Assembly: GCA_902466275.1 (NCBI GenBank)
Contig: CABQQJ010000055.1
Location: 1 to 6,049 of the forward strand
DNA: 6,049 nt
Direction of reading: 5' to 3'
Source: an uncultured Veillonella sp.
GTDB taxonomy: Bacteria > Bacillota > Negativicutes > Veillonellales > Veillonellaceae
The translations under genes and the position numbers were made by a program. Positions 1-5,769 of the stretch are shown piece after piece; the first letter of the stretch is position 1; each line of letters starts with the position of its first letter. The notes under the pieces were generated by a model. That model had not been told where the DNA came from. It did not search any database and worked only from the letters and a program-made list of their open reading frames with translations.

Positions 1-44
1 TGCCTATTCTAATCTTGGGGTTCTTATTCTTTCTTATTTTTTAA
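1..44 (+). CDS. Possible C-terminal end of an upstream hydrophobic protein (partial)
   Basis: The reading frame starting at base 3 is open to a TAA at 42-44 and encodes PILILGFLFFLIF, a strongly hydrophobic tail typical of a last membrane segment. The composition matches the AT-rich membrane protein gene that follows. A second frame (from base 2) is also open until 68-70, and the stretch is very short, so this is only a suggestion. If real, it would be a small membrane protein ending about 80 bases before the next gene. No function can be assigned. Confidence 0.25.
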   Translation, partial: PILILGFLFFLIF

Positions 45-71
45 TACAAGATAATAAATTTAGTATATAAT
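41..71 (+). promoter_or_regulatory. Weak candidate promoter for the 109-residue membrane protein gene
   Basis: A perfect TATAAT lies at 66-71 and would start a transcript near 78, giving about 50 bases of leader before the gene at 128. The -35 side is poor: TTAATA at 41-46 is 19 bases away and matches TTGACA at four of six positions. In DNA this AT-rich a TATAAT can occur by chance, so the call is tentative. Confidence 0.2.
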
Positions 72-127
72 CCTTGTAAAAATATTACGACAGATGAAGA
101 AGTAAAAAATGAGGTGTAGTAGAATCC

Positions 128-457
128 ATGAAATTAATATATTATTTTGCTACTATATCCTTGTTTTTAGCATTTGCCTATAGTGTAATTCAATATATCC
201 GAAGATCTAATGAGGACATAAATGAAAAATATAGACTGATTAGTTTTGGTATATTTTTATTTGTGCTTTTTACAGATTTAAAGTTCTTAGATACCATAAA
301 TAAAGAATTTAAGTACTTAATTGAGTTTTTATTGTTATCATTTAGTACATACCTGTTTTCACTAATTTTTAAAAATAGTGATAATAAATGGGTTTATTAC
401 CTATTTTCTCTCTTTACTATATTGTTATTTTTAATGGCTATCTTATTTTCTATATAA
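128..457 (+). CDS. Uncharacterised small membrane protein, 109 aa, four predicted membrane segments
   Basis: I do not recognise this protein. It is dominated by hydrophobic stretches at about residues 2-24, 36-54, 62-81 and 88-108, separated by short charged loops: RRSNEDINEK at 25-34, DTINKEFK at 55-62, and KNSDNK at 82-87. With Arg25-Arg26 cytoplasmic, the most likely topology puts both ends outside. No cleavable signal peptide or catalytic motif is apparent. The ATG is preceded by GAGGTG at 111-116, 11 bases upstream, and an in-frame stop at 110-112 rules out a longer start. Base composition is about 22% G+C, roughly half that of glyQ, and ATA is a common isoleucine codon here while the neighbours prefer ATC/ATT. 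That suggests recent acquisition or an accessory locus. Small AT-rich multipass proteins can be toxin-immunity, bacteriocin-immunity or phage-related proteins, but nothing here decides between these. The reading frame is probably a real gene; its function is unknown. Confidence 0.7.
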   Translation: MKLIYYFATISLFLAFAYSVIQYIRRSNEDINEKYRLISFGIFLFVLFTDLKFLDTINKEFKYLIEFLLLSFSTYLFSLIFKNSDNKWVYYLFSLFTILLFLMAILFSI

Positions 458-542
458 TTTTATTCAAGTTATATATTTAGCTAGATATAGGTATTAATTT
501 ATTTTTCAACATATATTTGGGGTAAAAGTTTTAGATAATAGT

Positions 543-572
543 TTGACATTCATCCCTCTCTATTGCTACAAT
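543..572 (+). promoter_or_regulatory. Promoter of the glyQS operon
   Basis: A perfect -35 TTGACA at 543-548 is followed after 18 bases by TACAAT at 567-572, five of six matches to the -10 consensus. The start would fall near 579. That is just upstream of the first base-paired strand of the T-box stem I (587-590), so the whole riboswitch would be transcribed. A perfect TATAAT at 579-584 is a competing -10 but has no -35 at proper distance, and it would start too late (about 591) to include that strand. Confidence 0.75.
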
Positions 573-578
573 ATTGTG

Positions 579-789
579 TATAATATATGCGATGAAGCAG
601 AGTAGTAAACCTCTCTAGCGAGTGAGGATGGTGTAAGCTCACATTTGGTTGAAGGCGCTGTAGAGCATTGGCAGGAACGCAGGTATCTGTTAGTAAAGGC
701 CAACATAGAAAAAAGAGGGCGCAAGCCAAATAGGGTGGAACCGCGGGTATACTCGTCCCTGTAACGTTTTTCGTTACAGGGACTTTTTT
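579..789 (+). promoter_or_regulatory. Glycine-specific T-box riboswitch (leader of glyQS)
   Basis: This transcribed leader senses uncharged tRNA-Gly and controls readthrough into glyQS. Stem I can be traced: ATGC 587-590 pairs with GCAT 665-668. A kink-turn-like internal loop (GATGAAG 591-597 opposite TAGA 661-664) follows, then CAG 598-600 with CTG 658-660. The specifier loop (601-607 opposite 651-657) carries the glycine codon GGC at 654-656. Next come AACC 608-611 with GGTT 647-650, the AGCGAG motif at 617-622, and TGAG 623-626 with CTCA 638-641 capped by the GATGGTG-type distal loop. A linker with a TTGGC/GCCAA helix (668-672/699-703) and a GCAA-capped GGC/GCC hairpin (718-727) follows. 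The T-box core GGGTGGAACCGCGG is at 733-746. In the antiterminator, AGGG 732-735 pairs with CCCT 757-760 around the seven-base bulge TGGAACC (736-742). TGGA in the bulge pairs with a UCCA tRNA end, which fits the U73 discriminator of bacterial tRNA-Gly. Confidence 0.96.
755..789 (+). terminator. Regulated intrinsic terminator of the glyQS T-box
   Basis: GTCCCTGTAACG at 755-766 pairs perfectly over 12 bp with 772-783 around a five-T loop and is followed by six T residues at 784-789. The left arm contains CCCT 757-760, which is also needed for the antiterminator with AGGG 732-735, so the two structures are mutually exclusive. This is the off state used when tRNA-Gly is charged. Confidence 0.95.
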
Positions 790-841
790 GTTTGTAACGA
801 AATGGTTGATTTTATGTCGGTTGTGTAAAGTGGAGGCAGCA

Positions 842-1717
842 ATGACATTTCAAGAGATTATTTTAAATCTACAAAAATTCTGGAGCGATCAAGGTTGTAT
901 CGTTCAAAATCCATATGACATCGAAAAGGGCGCAGGTACAATGAACCCTGCTACATTCTTACACGCTATTGGTCCTGAACCATGGGCTGTATGTTATGTA
1001 GAGCCTTCTCGTCGTCCAGCAGACGGTCGTTATGGTGATAACCCTAACCGTTTGTTCCAACATCATCAATTCCAAGTTATCGTGAAACCATCTCCAGATA
1101 ACATCCAAGAATTGTACTTACAATCTTTGGCTGCATTGGGTATTCATGCTGAAGATCACGATATCCGTTTCGTTGAGGATAACTGGGAATCTCCAACATT
1201 GGGTGCTTGGGGTCTTGGTTGGGAAGTATGGCTCGACGGTATGGAAGTAACTCAGTTCACATATTTCCAACAAGTTGGTTCCATCGACTGTAAACCAGTT
1301 TCCGTAGAAATTACATACGGTTTAGAACGTTTGGCTATGTACATTCAAGGCGTAGAAAACGTATATGACCTTAAATGGAATGAAAATGTTACATACGGTG
1401 ATGTTTGGCATGCTAACGAAGTTGAACAATCCGTATACAACTTTGAATTAGCTGATACAGATATGCTTTTCAAATTGTTTGATATGTACGAAGCAGAAGC
1501 AAAACGCGTTTGTGCAGCTGGTTATGTATTACCAGCTTACGACTATGTATTGAAATGTTCCCACACATTCAACTTGCTTGATTCCCGTGGTGCTATTTCC
1601 ATCAGCGAACGTACTGCTTTCATCGGCCGCGTACGTGCATTGGCTCGTATTTGTGCACAACAATACCTTGCTAAACGCGAAGAATTAGGTTTCCCACTTT
1701 TGAAAGGAGATAAATAA
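842..1717 (+). CDS. glyQ: Glycyl-tRNA synthetase alpha subunit (GlyQ)
   Basis: This is the catalytic (alpha) subunit of the heterotetrameric alpha2-beta2 glycyl-tRNA synthetase (class II), a cytoplasmic enzyme that charges tRNA-Gly using ATP and glycine. The protein is 291 aa, close to the usual size of about 295, and appears intact. Class II landmarks are visible: the N-terminal block [12 protein letters not shown] at residues 3-14, the motif 2 region [19 protein letters not shown] at about 52-70 continuing into FQHHQFQV, and motif 3 [10 protein letters not shown] at about 160-169 with its conserved arginine. The ATG at 842 is chosen because GGAGG at 832-836 sits five bases upstream and translation then begins MTFQEI, as in the family. 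The frame stays open upstream to a TTG at 788, but that codon lies in the T-box terminator tail and has no ribosome binding site. The gene is co-transcribed with glyS one base downstream and is controlled by the glycine T-box. Nothing in it is unusual. Confidence 0.98.
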   Translation: MTFQEIILNLQKFWSDQGCIVQNPYDIEKGAGTMNPATFLHAIGPEPWAVCYVEPSRRPADGRYGDNPNRLFQHHQFQVIVKPSPDNIQELYLQSLAALGIHAEDHDIRFVEDNWESPTLGAWGLGWEVWLDGMEVTQFTYFQQVGSIDCKPVSVEITYGLERLAMYIQGVENVYDLKWNENVTYGDVWHANEVEQSVYNFELADTDMLFKLFDMYEAEAKRVCAAGYVLPAYDYVLKCSHTFNLLDSRGAISISERTAFIGRVRALARICAQQYLAKREELGFPLLKGDK

Positions 1718-1718
1718 G

Positions 1719-3770
1719 ATGGCAAAGGATTTATTATTTGAAATCGGTGCAGAAGAAATTCCTGCCGGCTTTATGCCAAATATCTTAGGTCAATTGAAAC
1801 AATTGGCTGAAACAAAATTAAATGATGCCCATCTTCCTTTTGAAAGCATCGCAACATACGGCACACCACGTCGTTTGGCTCTTATCGTGAAAGGTCTTGC
1901 TGACACATCTGCTGAAATCAGTGAACGTCATAAAGGTCCTTCTGCGTCTATCGCATATGATGCTGACGGTAATGCCACAAAAGCAGCTATCGGCTTTGCT
2001 CGTGGTAAAGGTCTTGATGTAGCTGATCTCGTTGTAGAAGACGGCTATATTTACGCTGAAACCAAAACTGCAGGGGTTCCTGCAAAAGATATCGTCACAG
2101 ATATGTTACCTCAATTGATTACAGGTCTTAACTTCCCTAAATCCATGCATTGGGGTAATTTAGATGCTAAGTTCGTACGTCCTGTACGTTGGCTTGTAGC
2201 ATTACTTGATGAAGAAGTAATTCCTGTAGAATTTGCTACTGTAAAATCTGGTAATGTAACACGTGGTCATCGTTTCTTAGGGGCTGATGAAATCACTATT
2301 AAGAATGCAGCATCCTATGTAGACACATTAAAAGAAAACTTTGTTATGGTTGATCAAGACGCACGTCGTGAATTGATCTCCAAACAATTACATGATATGG
2401 CAGCTTCTAAAAATGCATCCATCGTTTGGGATGATGATTTGTTAGAAGAAATCAACTATCTTGTTGAATGGCCTACAGCATTGTGTGGTGGCTTTGAAGA
2501 GTCCTACTTGGCACTTCCAGATGCAGCCATCATTACACCAATGAAAGACCATCAACGTTATTTCCCATTGGTTGACCAAGAGGGCAAATTGTTGCCAATG
2601 TTCTTAACAGTTCGTAACGGCTCCGATCATTCCATCGAAGTAGTTCAAGCTGGTAATGAACGCGTATTGCGCGCTCGTCTAGATGATGCTAAATTCTTCT
2701 TCAACGAAGACCGCAAGAAACCTCTTATCGACCGTCAAGATGGTTTGACTAAAATCGTATTCCAAGAAGGTCTTGGTAACTTAGCAGATAAAACTGAACG
2801 TTTACTTAAATTGGGCCGTGTATTTGGTGAAGAATGTGGCTTGCACGAAGATACAGCTGTTGTGTTAGAACGCGCTACAGAGCTTGCTAAAACTGACCTT
2901 ACTACAGGTATGGTTACAGAGTTCACTGAATTACAAGGTGTAATGGGTAAAGAGTACGCTTTACTTGATGGTGAATCCTCTGAGGTAGCAGAAGCTATTT
3001 TCGAACAATATTTACCACGTTTTGCAGGCGATGTATTGCCTCAAACTGAAGCAGGTAAAGTATTGTCCATCATCGATAAAGTAGATAACATCGTCGCTAC
3101 TTTCAGCCGTGGTTTAATCCCTACAGGCTCTCAAGATCCATATGCATTGCGTCGTCAAACAATTGGTATCTTGAACATCTTGCTTGGTAGCGAATGGAAT
3201 ATCAGCTTGCGTCCAATCTTCAAAGCATCTATGGAGTTATTGAATGTAGCTGCTGATAAACAAGAGGAATTGCTTAACCAAGTTGAAGAGTTCTTCACAC
3301 TTCGTTTGAAAAATATCTTCCTTGATCGCGAAGTGCCTCATCATGTGATCGACTTGTTGTTGTCTAACAATGAATTGTCCGTTGCTGATGCTGAAGGTCT
3401 TGTAAATGCATTGTTAGCTAACCGCATCGATGAAAACGTTGAACTTGTTCAAGCTTATACTCGTATGTACAATCTTGTAAAAGATGTAGAATATACAGGC
3501 GTTAATAGCGACTTGTTGAAAGAAGATGCTGAAAAAGAATTGTTCGAAGCTGCTTCTAAAGCATCTGAAGCAAGTAGTGCTGCTTGGGAAGCTGGCGATT
3601 ATGATGCAGTCGTGGCAGTTCCAGCTACTTTAGTTCCAGCCATCAACAAATTCTTTGAAGATGTAATGGTTATGGATAAAGATGAAGCTATTAAAGCTAA
3701 CCGTTTACAACTCGTTCGTTTAGCATACAGTGTAATGGCTATTATTGGCGATATTAGCGCATTAAAATAA
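1719..3770 (+). CDS. glyS: Glycyl-tRNA synthetase beta subunit (GlyS)
   Basis: This is the beta subunit of the two-subunit glycyl-tRNA synthetase. It binds the tRNA, including the anticodon, and is needed for activity together with GlyQ. The 683 aa length matches the family (about 680-700). Recognisable blocks are LLFEIGAEEIPA at residues 5-16, YGTPRRLA at 47-54, FPKSMHWG at 139-146, TPMKDHQRYF at 273-282, ERVLRARLDDAKFFF at 314-328, TELQGVMGKEYA at 403-414 and GSQDPYALRRQ at 470-480. The C-terminal part (about 570-683, with ETP-like helices and NRLQLVRLAY at 661-670) corresponds to the DALR-type anticodon-binding domain. The ATG is one base after the glyQ stop, and its ribosome binding site AAAGGAG (1703-1709) lies within the last glyQ codons. 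Translation is therefore probably coupled, and subunit stoichiometry kept equal. Expression depends on the glyQ promoter and T-box; a strong terminator follows 45 bases after the stop. Confidence 0.98.
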   Translation: MAKDLLFEIGAEEIPAGFMPNILGQLKQLAETKLNDAHLPFESIATYGTPRRLALIVKGLADTSAEISERHKGPSASIAYDADGNATKAAIGFARGKGLDVADLVVEDGYIYAETKTAGVPAKDIVTDMLPQLITGLNFPKSMHWGNLDAKFVRPVRWLVALLDEEVIPVEFATVKSGNVTRGHRFLGADEITIKNAASYVDTLKENFVMVDQDARRELISKQLHDMAASKNASIVWDDDLLEEINYLVEWPTALCGGFEESYLALPDAAIITPMKDHQRYFPLVDQEGKLLPMFLTVRNGSDHSIEVVQAGNERVLRARLDDAKFFFNEDRKKPLIDRQDGLTKIVFQEGLGNLADKTERLLKLGRVFGEECGLHEDTAVVLERATELAKTDLTTGMVTEFTELQGVMGKEYALLDGESSEVAEAIFEQYLPRFAGDVLPQTEAGKVLSIIDKVDNIVATFSRGLIPTGSQDPYALRRQTIGILNILLGSEWNISLRPIFKASMELLNVAADKQEELLNQVEEFFTLRLKNIFLDREVPHHVIDLLLSNNELSVADAEGLVNALLANRIDENVELVQAYTRMYNLVKDVEYTGVNSDLLKEDAEKELFEAASKASEASSAAWEAGDYDAVVAVPATLVPAINKFFEDVMVMDKDEAIKANRLQLVRLAYSVMAIIGDISALK

Positions 3771-3814
3771 CATATTCTAGTAAAAGTTAAAATTTTTATA
3801 ATGATATACAGGAG

Positions 3815-3841
3815 AAGAGGTACCGTGCGTACCTCTTTTTT
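3815..3841 (+). terminator. Intrinsic terminator of the glyQS operon
   Basis: AAGAGGTAC at 3815-3823 pairs perfectly with GTACCTCTT at 3829-3837 (9 bp, five-base loop CGTGC). The T run 3836-3841 overlaps the end of the right arm and forms the tail. It separates glyS from the MarR gene, which has its own promoter. Confidence 0.9.
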
Positions 3842-3877
3842 GCTTTTACGAAGAATATGCAAATTTTATGCAGGATT

Positions 3878-3906
3878 TTTAGAGACTATGACGAATACTT
3901 TATAAT
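3878..3906 (+). promoter_or_regulatory. Promoter of the MarR-family regulator gene
   Basis: A perfect TATAAT at 3901-3906 is preceded by TTTAGA at 3878-3883 (four of six matches to TTGACA) with an ideal 17-base spacer. Transcription would start near 3913, about 18 bases before the gene, inside the inverted repeat described in the next entry. Confidence 0.65.
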
Positions 3907-3920
3907 ATACAAAGTTGTAT
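3907..3920. promoter_or_regulatory. Inverted repeat at the start site: probable MarR autorepression operator
   Basis: ATACAA-AG-TTGTAT is a perfect 6+6 bp inverted repeat. It directly abuts the -10 box and covers the predicted transcription start. MarR-family dimers bind palindromes of this general size and AT-richness and often repress their own genes, so the position fits an autoregulatory operator. The pairing is seen directly; binding by the downstream protein is inferred. Confidence 0.55.
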
Positions 3921-3921
3921 G

Positions 3922-3927
3922 AGGAGA
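3922..3927 (+). promoter_or_regulatory. Ribosome binding site of the MarR gene (start choice ambiguous)
   Basis: AGGAGA at 3922-3927 serves either the ATG at 3931 (three bases away, tight) or the in-frame ATG at 3937 (nine bases away, more usual). The glyS gene in the same window also uses an AGGAGA-type site with a comparably long gap. The protein may thus begin MNHDELYKAL rather than MIMNHDELYKAL. Confidence 0.6.
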
Positions 3928-3930
3928 TAG

Positions 3931-4323
3931 ATGATTATGAATCATGATGAATTATATAAAGCCTTGTGTAAGGTGCCAAGCGGCAAAGAAAAGTCTCGTG
4001 ATAGAATTATTATTGAATTATATATGCGTTCTCAAGGAGCATCACAGAAACAGCTAGTAGATGCTCTTAATATGCGTCCTGCTACAGTATCAGAGCAGAC
4101 GGATATACTCATTGAATTAGGGTATGTCACAAAGCATATTGATTTCATGGATAAACGAATTTCTGTAGTAGGCCTCACGGAAGAGGGGAAACGACTAGGT
4201 AAATCATTATTACATTCGTATGACCAATTTTTGAATGTCTTGTTCTCCGACTTATCTGAAGAGGAACAAGAGGAGTTATATCGTTTATTAGGCAAGCTAA
4301 AACGGCCTATTTTACGAAAATAA
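3931..4323 (+). CDS. MarR-family winged helix-turn-helix transcriptional regulator
   Basis: This is a DNA-binding transcriptional regulator of 130 aa (128 if the ATG at 3937 is used), cytoplasmic and probably dimeric. The fold can be read off. An N-terminal dimerisation helix leads to a helix-turn-helix at about residues 36-62 (GASQKQLVDALNMRPATVSE, with the recognition helix around 49-62). The wing is at about 68-82, with the Asp74-x-Arg76 pair common in MarR wings, and then LTEEGKRL at 82-89. The C-terminal helices (about 95-125, rich in Glu) complete the dimer interface. It is slightly shorter than many MarR proteins (about 140-150) but looks complete. It has its own promoter and a palindrome over the start site, so autorepression is likely. 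No divergent or co-transcribed effector, efflux or detoxification gene lies next to it, so ligand and targets cannot be inferred. No convincing terminator follows, so its transcript may extend into rplS. Confidence 0.88.
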   Translation: MIMNHDELYKALCKVPSGKEKSRDRIIIELYMRSQGASQKQLVDALNMRPATVSEQTDILIELGYVTKHIDFMDKRISVVGLTEEGKRLGKSLLHSYDQFLNVLFSDLSEEEQEELYRLLGKLKRPILRK

Positions 4324-4352
4324 TTTTATTCTCAAAATTATATAGAAAATAC

Positions 4353-4382
4353 TTGCGAACAGTACGTGATTTATGATACTAT
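4353..4382 (+). promoter_or_regulatory. rplS: Candidate promoter of rplS
   Basis: TTGCGA at 4353-4358 (four of six matches to -35) is followed after 18 bases by TACTAT at 4377-4382. That -10 is preceded by TGA at 4374-4376, the TGn of an extended -10. The start would be near 4389, giving a leader of about 65 bases. An alternative -10, GATACT at 4375-4380, overlaps it. Confidence 0.5.
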
Positions 4383-4397
4383 ATTGCTGTTAATTTG

Positions 4398-4437
4398 AGA
4401 CAGTCCGCTGCCTATAAGGTGTAGGTATTGAATGTCT
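4398..4437 (+). ncRNA. Structured rplS leader, candidate L19 autoregulatory element
   Basis: The untranslated leader of rplS can fold. AGACA 4398-4402 pairs with TGTCT 4433-4437 and encloses CC 4405-4406 with GG 4424-4425. An internal loop GCTG/TGTA follows, then CCT 4411-4413 with AGG 4417-4419 capped by ATA. An L19 ribosomal protein leader family is known upstream of rplS in low-GC Gram-positive bacteria, where L19 is thought to bind its own mRNA. Position and size fit, but I cannot confirm a match to that family's consensus, and the helices are short. The ribosome binding site (4444-4449) lies seven bases beyond the closing helix. Confidence 0.45.
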
Positions 4438-4454
4438 GCAAACAGGAGGAAACA

Positions 4455-4796
4455 ATGAACATTATTAACGTACTTGAACAAGAACAACTTCGTACAGACA
4501 TCCCTACTTTCCGCGCTGGTGACACAGTTCGCGTACACGTAAAAGTAGTGGAAGGTACTCGTGAACGTATCCAAGTGTTCGAAGGTTTGGTAATTAAACG
4601 TCAAAACGGTGGCGTACGTGAAACTTTCACAGTTCGTCGTATTGCATCCGGTGTAGGTGTAGAACGTACATTCCCACTTCACAGCCCACGTTTAGCTAAA
4701 ATCGAAGTTATGCGCCGTGGTGTTGTTCGTCGTGCTAAATTGTACTACTTACGTAACCTTACTGGTAAAGCTGCTCGTATTCGCGAAAAACGCTAA
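4455..4796 (+). CDS. rplS: 50S ribosomal protein L19
   Basis: This is a large-subunit ribosomal protein located at the 30S-50S interface. The protein is 113 aa, normal for the family (about 115), and complete. Diagnostic features are the basic-rich beta-barrel region with [16 protein letters not shown] at residues 19-34, [16 protein letters not shown] at 38-53, [21 protein letters not shown] at 58-78 and the C-terminal signature [20 protein letters not shown] at 91-110. The ATG at 4455 is chosen because AGGAGG at 4444-4449 is five bases upstream. The frame is open back to a TTG at 4428, but using that codon would translate through the ribosome binding site and add nine non-conserved residues. 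The gene has its own promoter candidate and a foldable leader, and it ends at a strong hairpin terminator. In many relatives rplS lies near trmD, rimM and rpsP; here it follows a MarR gene instead, with rbgA and rnhB downstream. Confidence 0.98.
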   Translation: MNIINVLEQEQLRTDIPTFRAGDTVRVHVKVVEGTRERIQVFEGLVIKRQNGGVRETFTVRRIASGVGVERTFPLHSPRLAKIEVMRRGVVRRAKLYYLRNLTGKAARIREKR

Positions 4797-4801
4797 TGTT
4801 C

Positions 4802-4834
4802 ATAAAAGGCTGCCGTTGGCAGCCTTTTATTTTT
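4802..4834 (+). terminator. Intrinsic terminator after rplS (probably leaky)
   Basis: ATAAAAGGCTGCC at 4802-4814 pairs perfectly over 13 bp with 4818-4830 around a GTT loop. The tail is TTTT at 4831-4834, itself preceded by the T-rich right arm. The stem is strong but the clean tail is only four T residues. Because rbgA starts 30 bases later without a visible promoter, some readthrough is expected. Confidence 0.9.
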
Positions 4835-4863
4835 GCTAAAATTAGATGTAGAAAGGAAATACT

Positions 4864-5769
4864 ATGGCAGATTCACCTATCGTACATTGGTTCCCTGGGC
4901 ATATGGCGAAAGCTACTCGTATGATTACAGAGTACATCAAGAAGGTAGATGTTGTTATCGAGTTATTAGATGCGCGTATTCCTCGCTCTAGTGCGAATCC
5001 TGTAATCCTTGAACTCGTTGGTCAAAAACCACATATTGTACTGTTAAATAAAGTTGACTTAGCTGATCCTAAAGCCACAAAGGAATGGACTGAATTTTTT
5101 ACTAAACAAGGCATTACAGTATTGGCTATCGATTCTAAATCTGGCAAAGGCAATAAAAAATTACTATCTACCGTAGAACGTCTAAGTAAACCTATCATTG
5201 ATCGTTGGGTAGCGAAAGGTATTCGCAGTCGTTCTGTTAGGACTATCATCTTAGGCATTCCTAATGTTGGTAAATCTACATTGATTAACTCTTTGGCTGG
5301 TTCTGCTGCAACGCGTACAGCTAATAAGGCAGGTCATACACGTGGTCAACAGTGGGTTAAAATCGGTAAAAATCTTGAATTGCTTGATACACCAGGTGTA
5401 TTATGGCCAAAATTAGAGGACCAACGTGCAGCGGCTCGCCTCGCTATGACAGGTGCCATTTCCGATGATGTTTATGATTTAGAGCATGTTATAAAACAAC
5501 TATTAAATTACTTATTGACGAACACGCCAAATATTTTGGTAGAGCGTTATAAATTAAAAGAAGAAGAGATGACTGATGTAGATACGATTCTTGAAAGCAT
5601 CGGTCGTCGTCGCGGTTGTCTCGTTAGTGGTGGCGTAGTAGACTTTGATAAAGCACGCCGCATTATCTTGCAAGACTACCGCAATACTAAATTAGGTACA
5701 ATTACTCTCGATAAAGTTGATGAAGAACCATACTATCCTGAAAACGGTGAGGACACACAAAATGGATAA
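4864..5769 (+). CDS. rbgA: Ribosome biogenesis GTPase RbgA/YlqF
   Basis: This is a circularly permuted GTPase that acts late in assembly of the 50S ribosomal subunit; it leaves the maturing particle on GTP hydrolysis. The permuted motif order is clear: G4 NKVD at residues 62-65 and the G5-like DSKSGKG around 90-96 come before G1 GIPNVGKST at 131-139, the G2 region HTRGQQW at about 158-164 and G3 DTPG at 175-178. The N-terminal WFPGHMAKA (9-17) is the family signature, and His13 corresponds to the His9 of the Bacillus subtilis protein implicated in GTP hydrolysis. The C-terminal helical domain (about 205-300) binds rRNA. At 301 aa it is somewhat longer than the roughly 280 of B. subtilis, the excess being mainly at the C-terminal end. 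AAAGGA at 4852-4857, six bases before the ATG, supports the start. It overlaps rnhB by 8 bases. No promoter is visible, so expression probably depends on readthrough from rplS. Confidence 0.96.
   Translation: MADSPIVHWFPGHMAKATRMITEYIKKVDVVIELLDARIPRSSANPVILELVGQKPHIVLLNKVDLADPKATKEWTEFFTKQGITVLAIDSKSGKGNKKLLSTVERLSKPIIDRWVAKGIRSRSVRTIILGIPNVGKSTLINSLAGSAATRTANKAGHTRGQQWVKIGKNLELLDTPGVLWPKLEDQRAAARLAMTGAISDDVYDLEHVIKQLLNYLLTNTPNILVERYKLKEEEMTDVDTILESIGRRRGCLVSGGVVDFDKARRIILQDYRNTKLGTITLDKVDEEPYYPENGEDTQNG

Noticed and set aside
472..489. Near-palindrome TATATTTAGCTAGATATA after the 109-residue gene, considered as a terminator or operator.
   Set aside because: It is AT-rich, imperfect (16 of 18 positions symmetric) and has no T run. 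Such palindromes are expected by chance in this composition.
788..841. An N-terminal extension of GlyQ starting at a TTG at 788.
   Set aside because: The TTG is in the T-tail of the T-box terminator and has no ribosome binding site, and the 18 added residues do not look like GlyQ. The ATG at 842 has GGAGG five bases upstream.
1543..1725. Reverse-strand open frame opposite the end of glyQ.
   Set aside because: It lies fully across a conserved gene, has no ribosome binding site and encodes a protein resembling nothing. The same applies to the reverse frames at 2735-2926, 4032-4295 and 5022-5258.
3599..3862. Reverse-strand open frame running from the glyS terminator back into glyS.
   Set aside because: Its first codons fall in the terminator hairpin and the rest is opposite conserved glyS codons. 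No promoter or ribosome binding site of its own is visible.
4428..4454. An N-terminal extension of L19 starting at a TTG at 4428.
   Set aside because: It would translate through the AGGAGG that serves the ATG at 4455, and it overlaps the folded leader.
4371..4682. Reverse-strand open frame opposite the rplS leader and gene.
   Set aside because: It is antisense to a conserved ribosomal protein gene. Its Cys/Thr/Tyr-rich composition is typical of a shadow frame.
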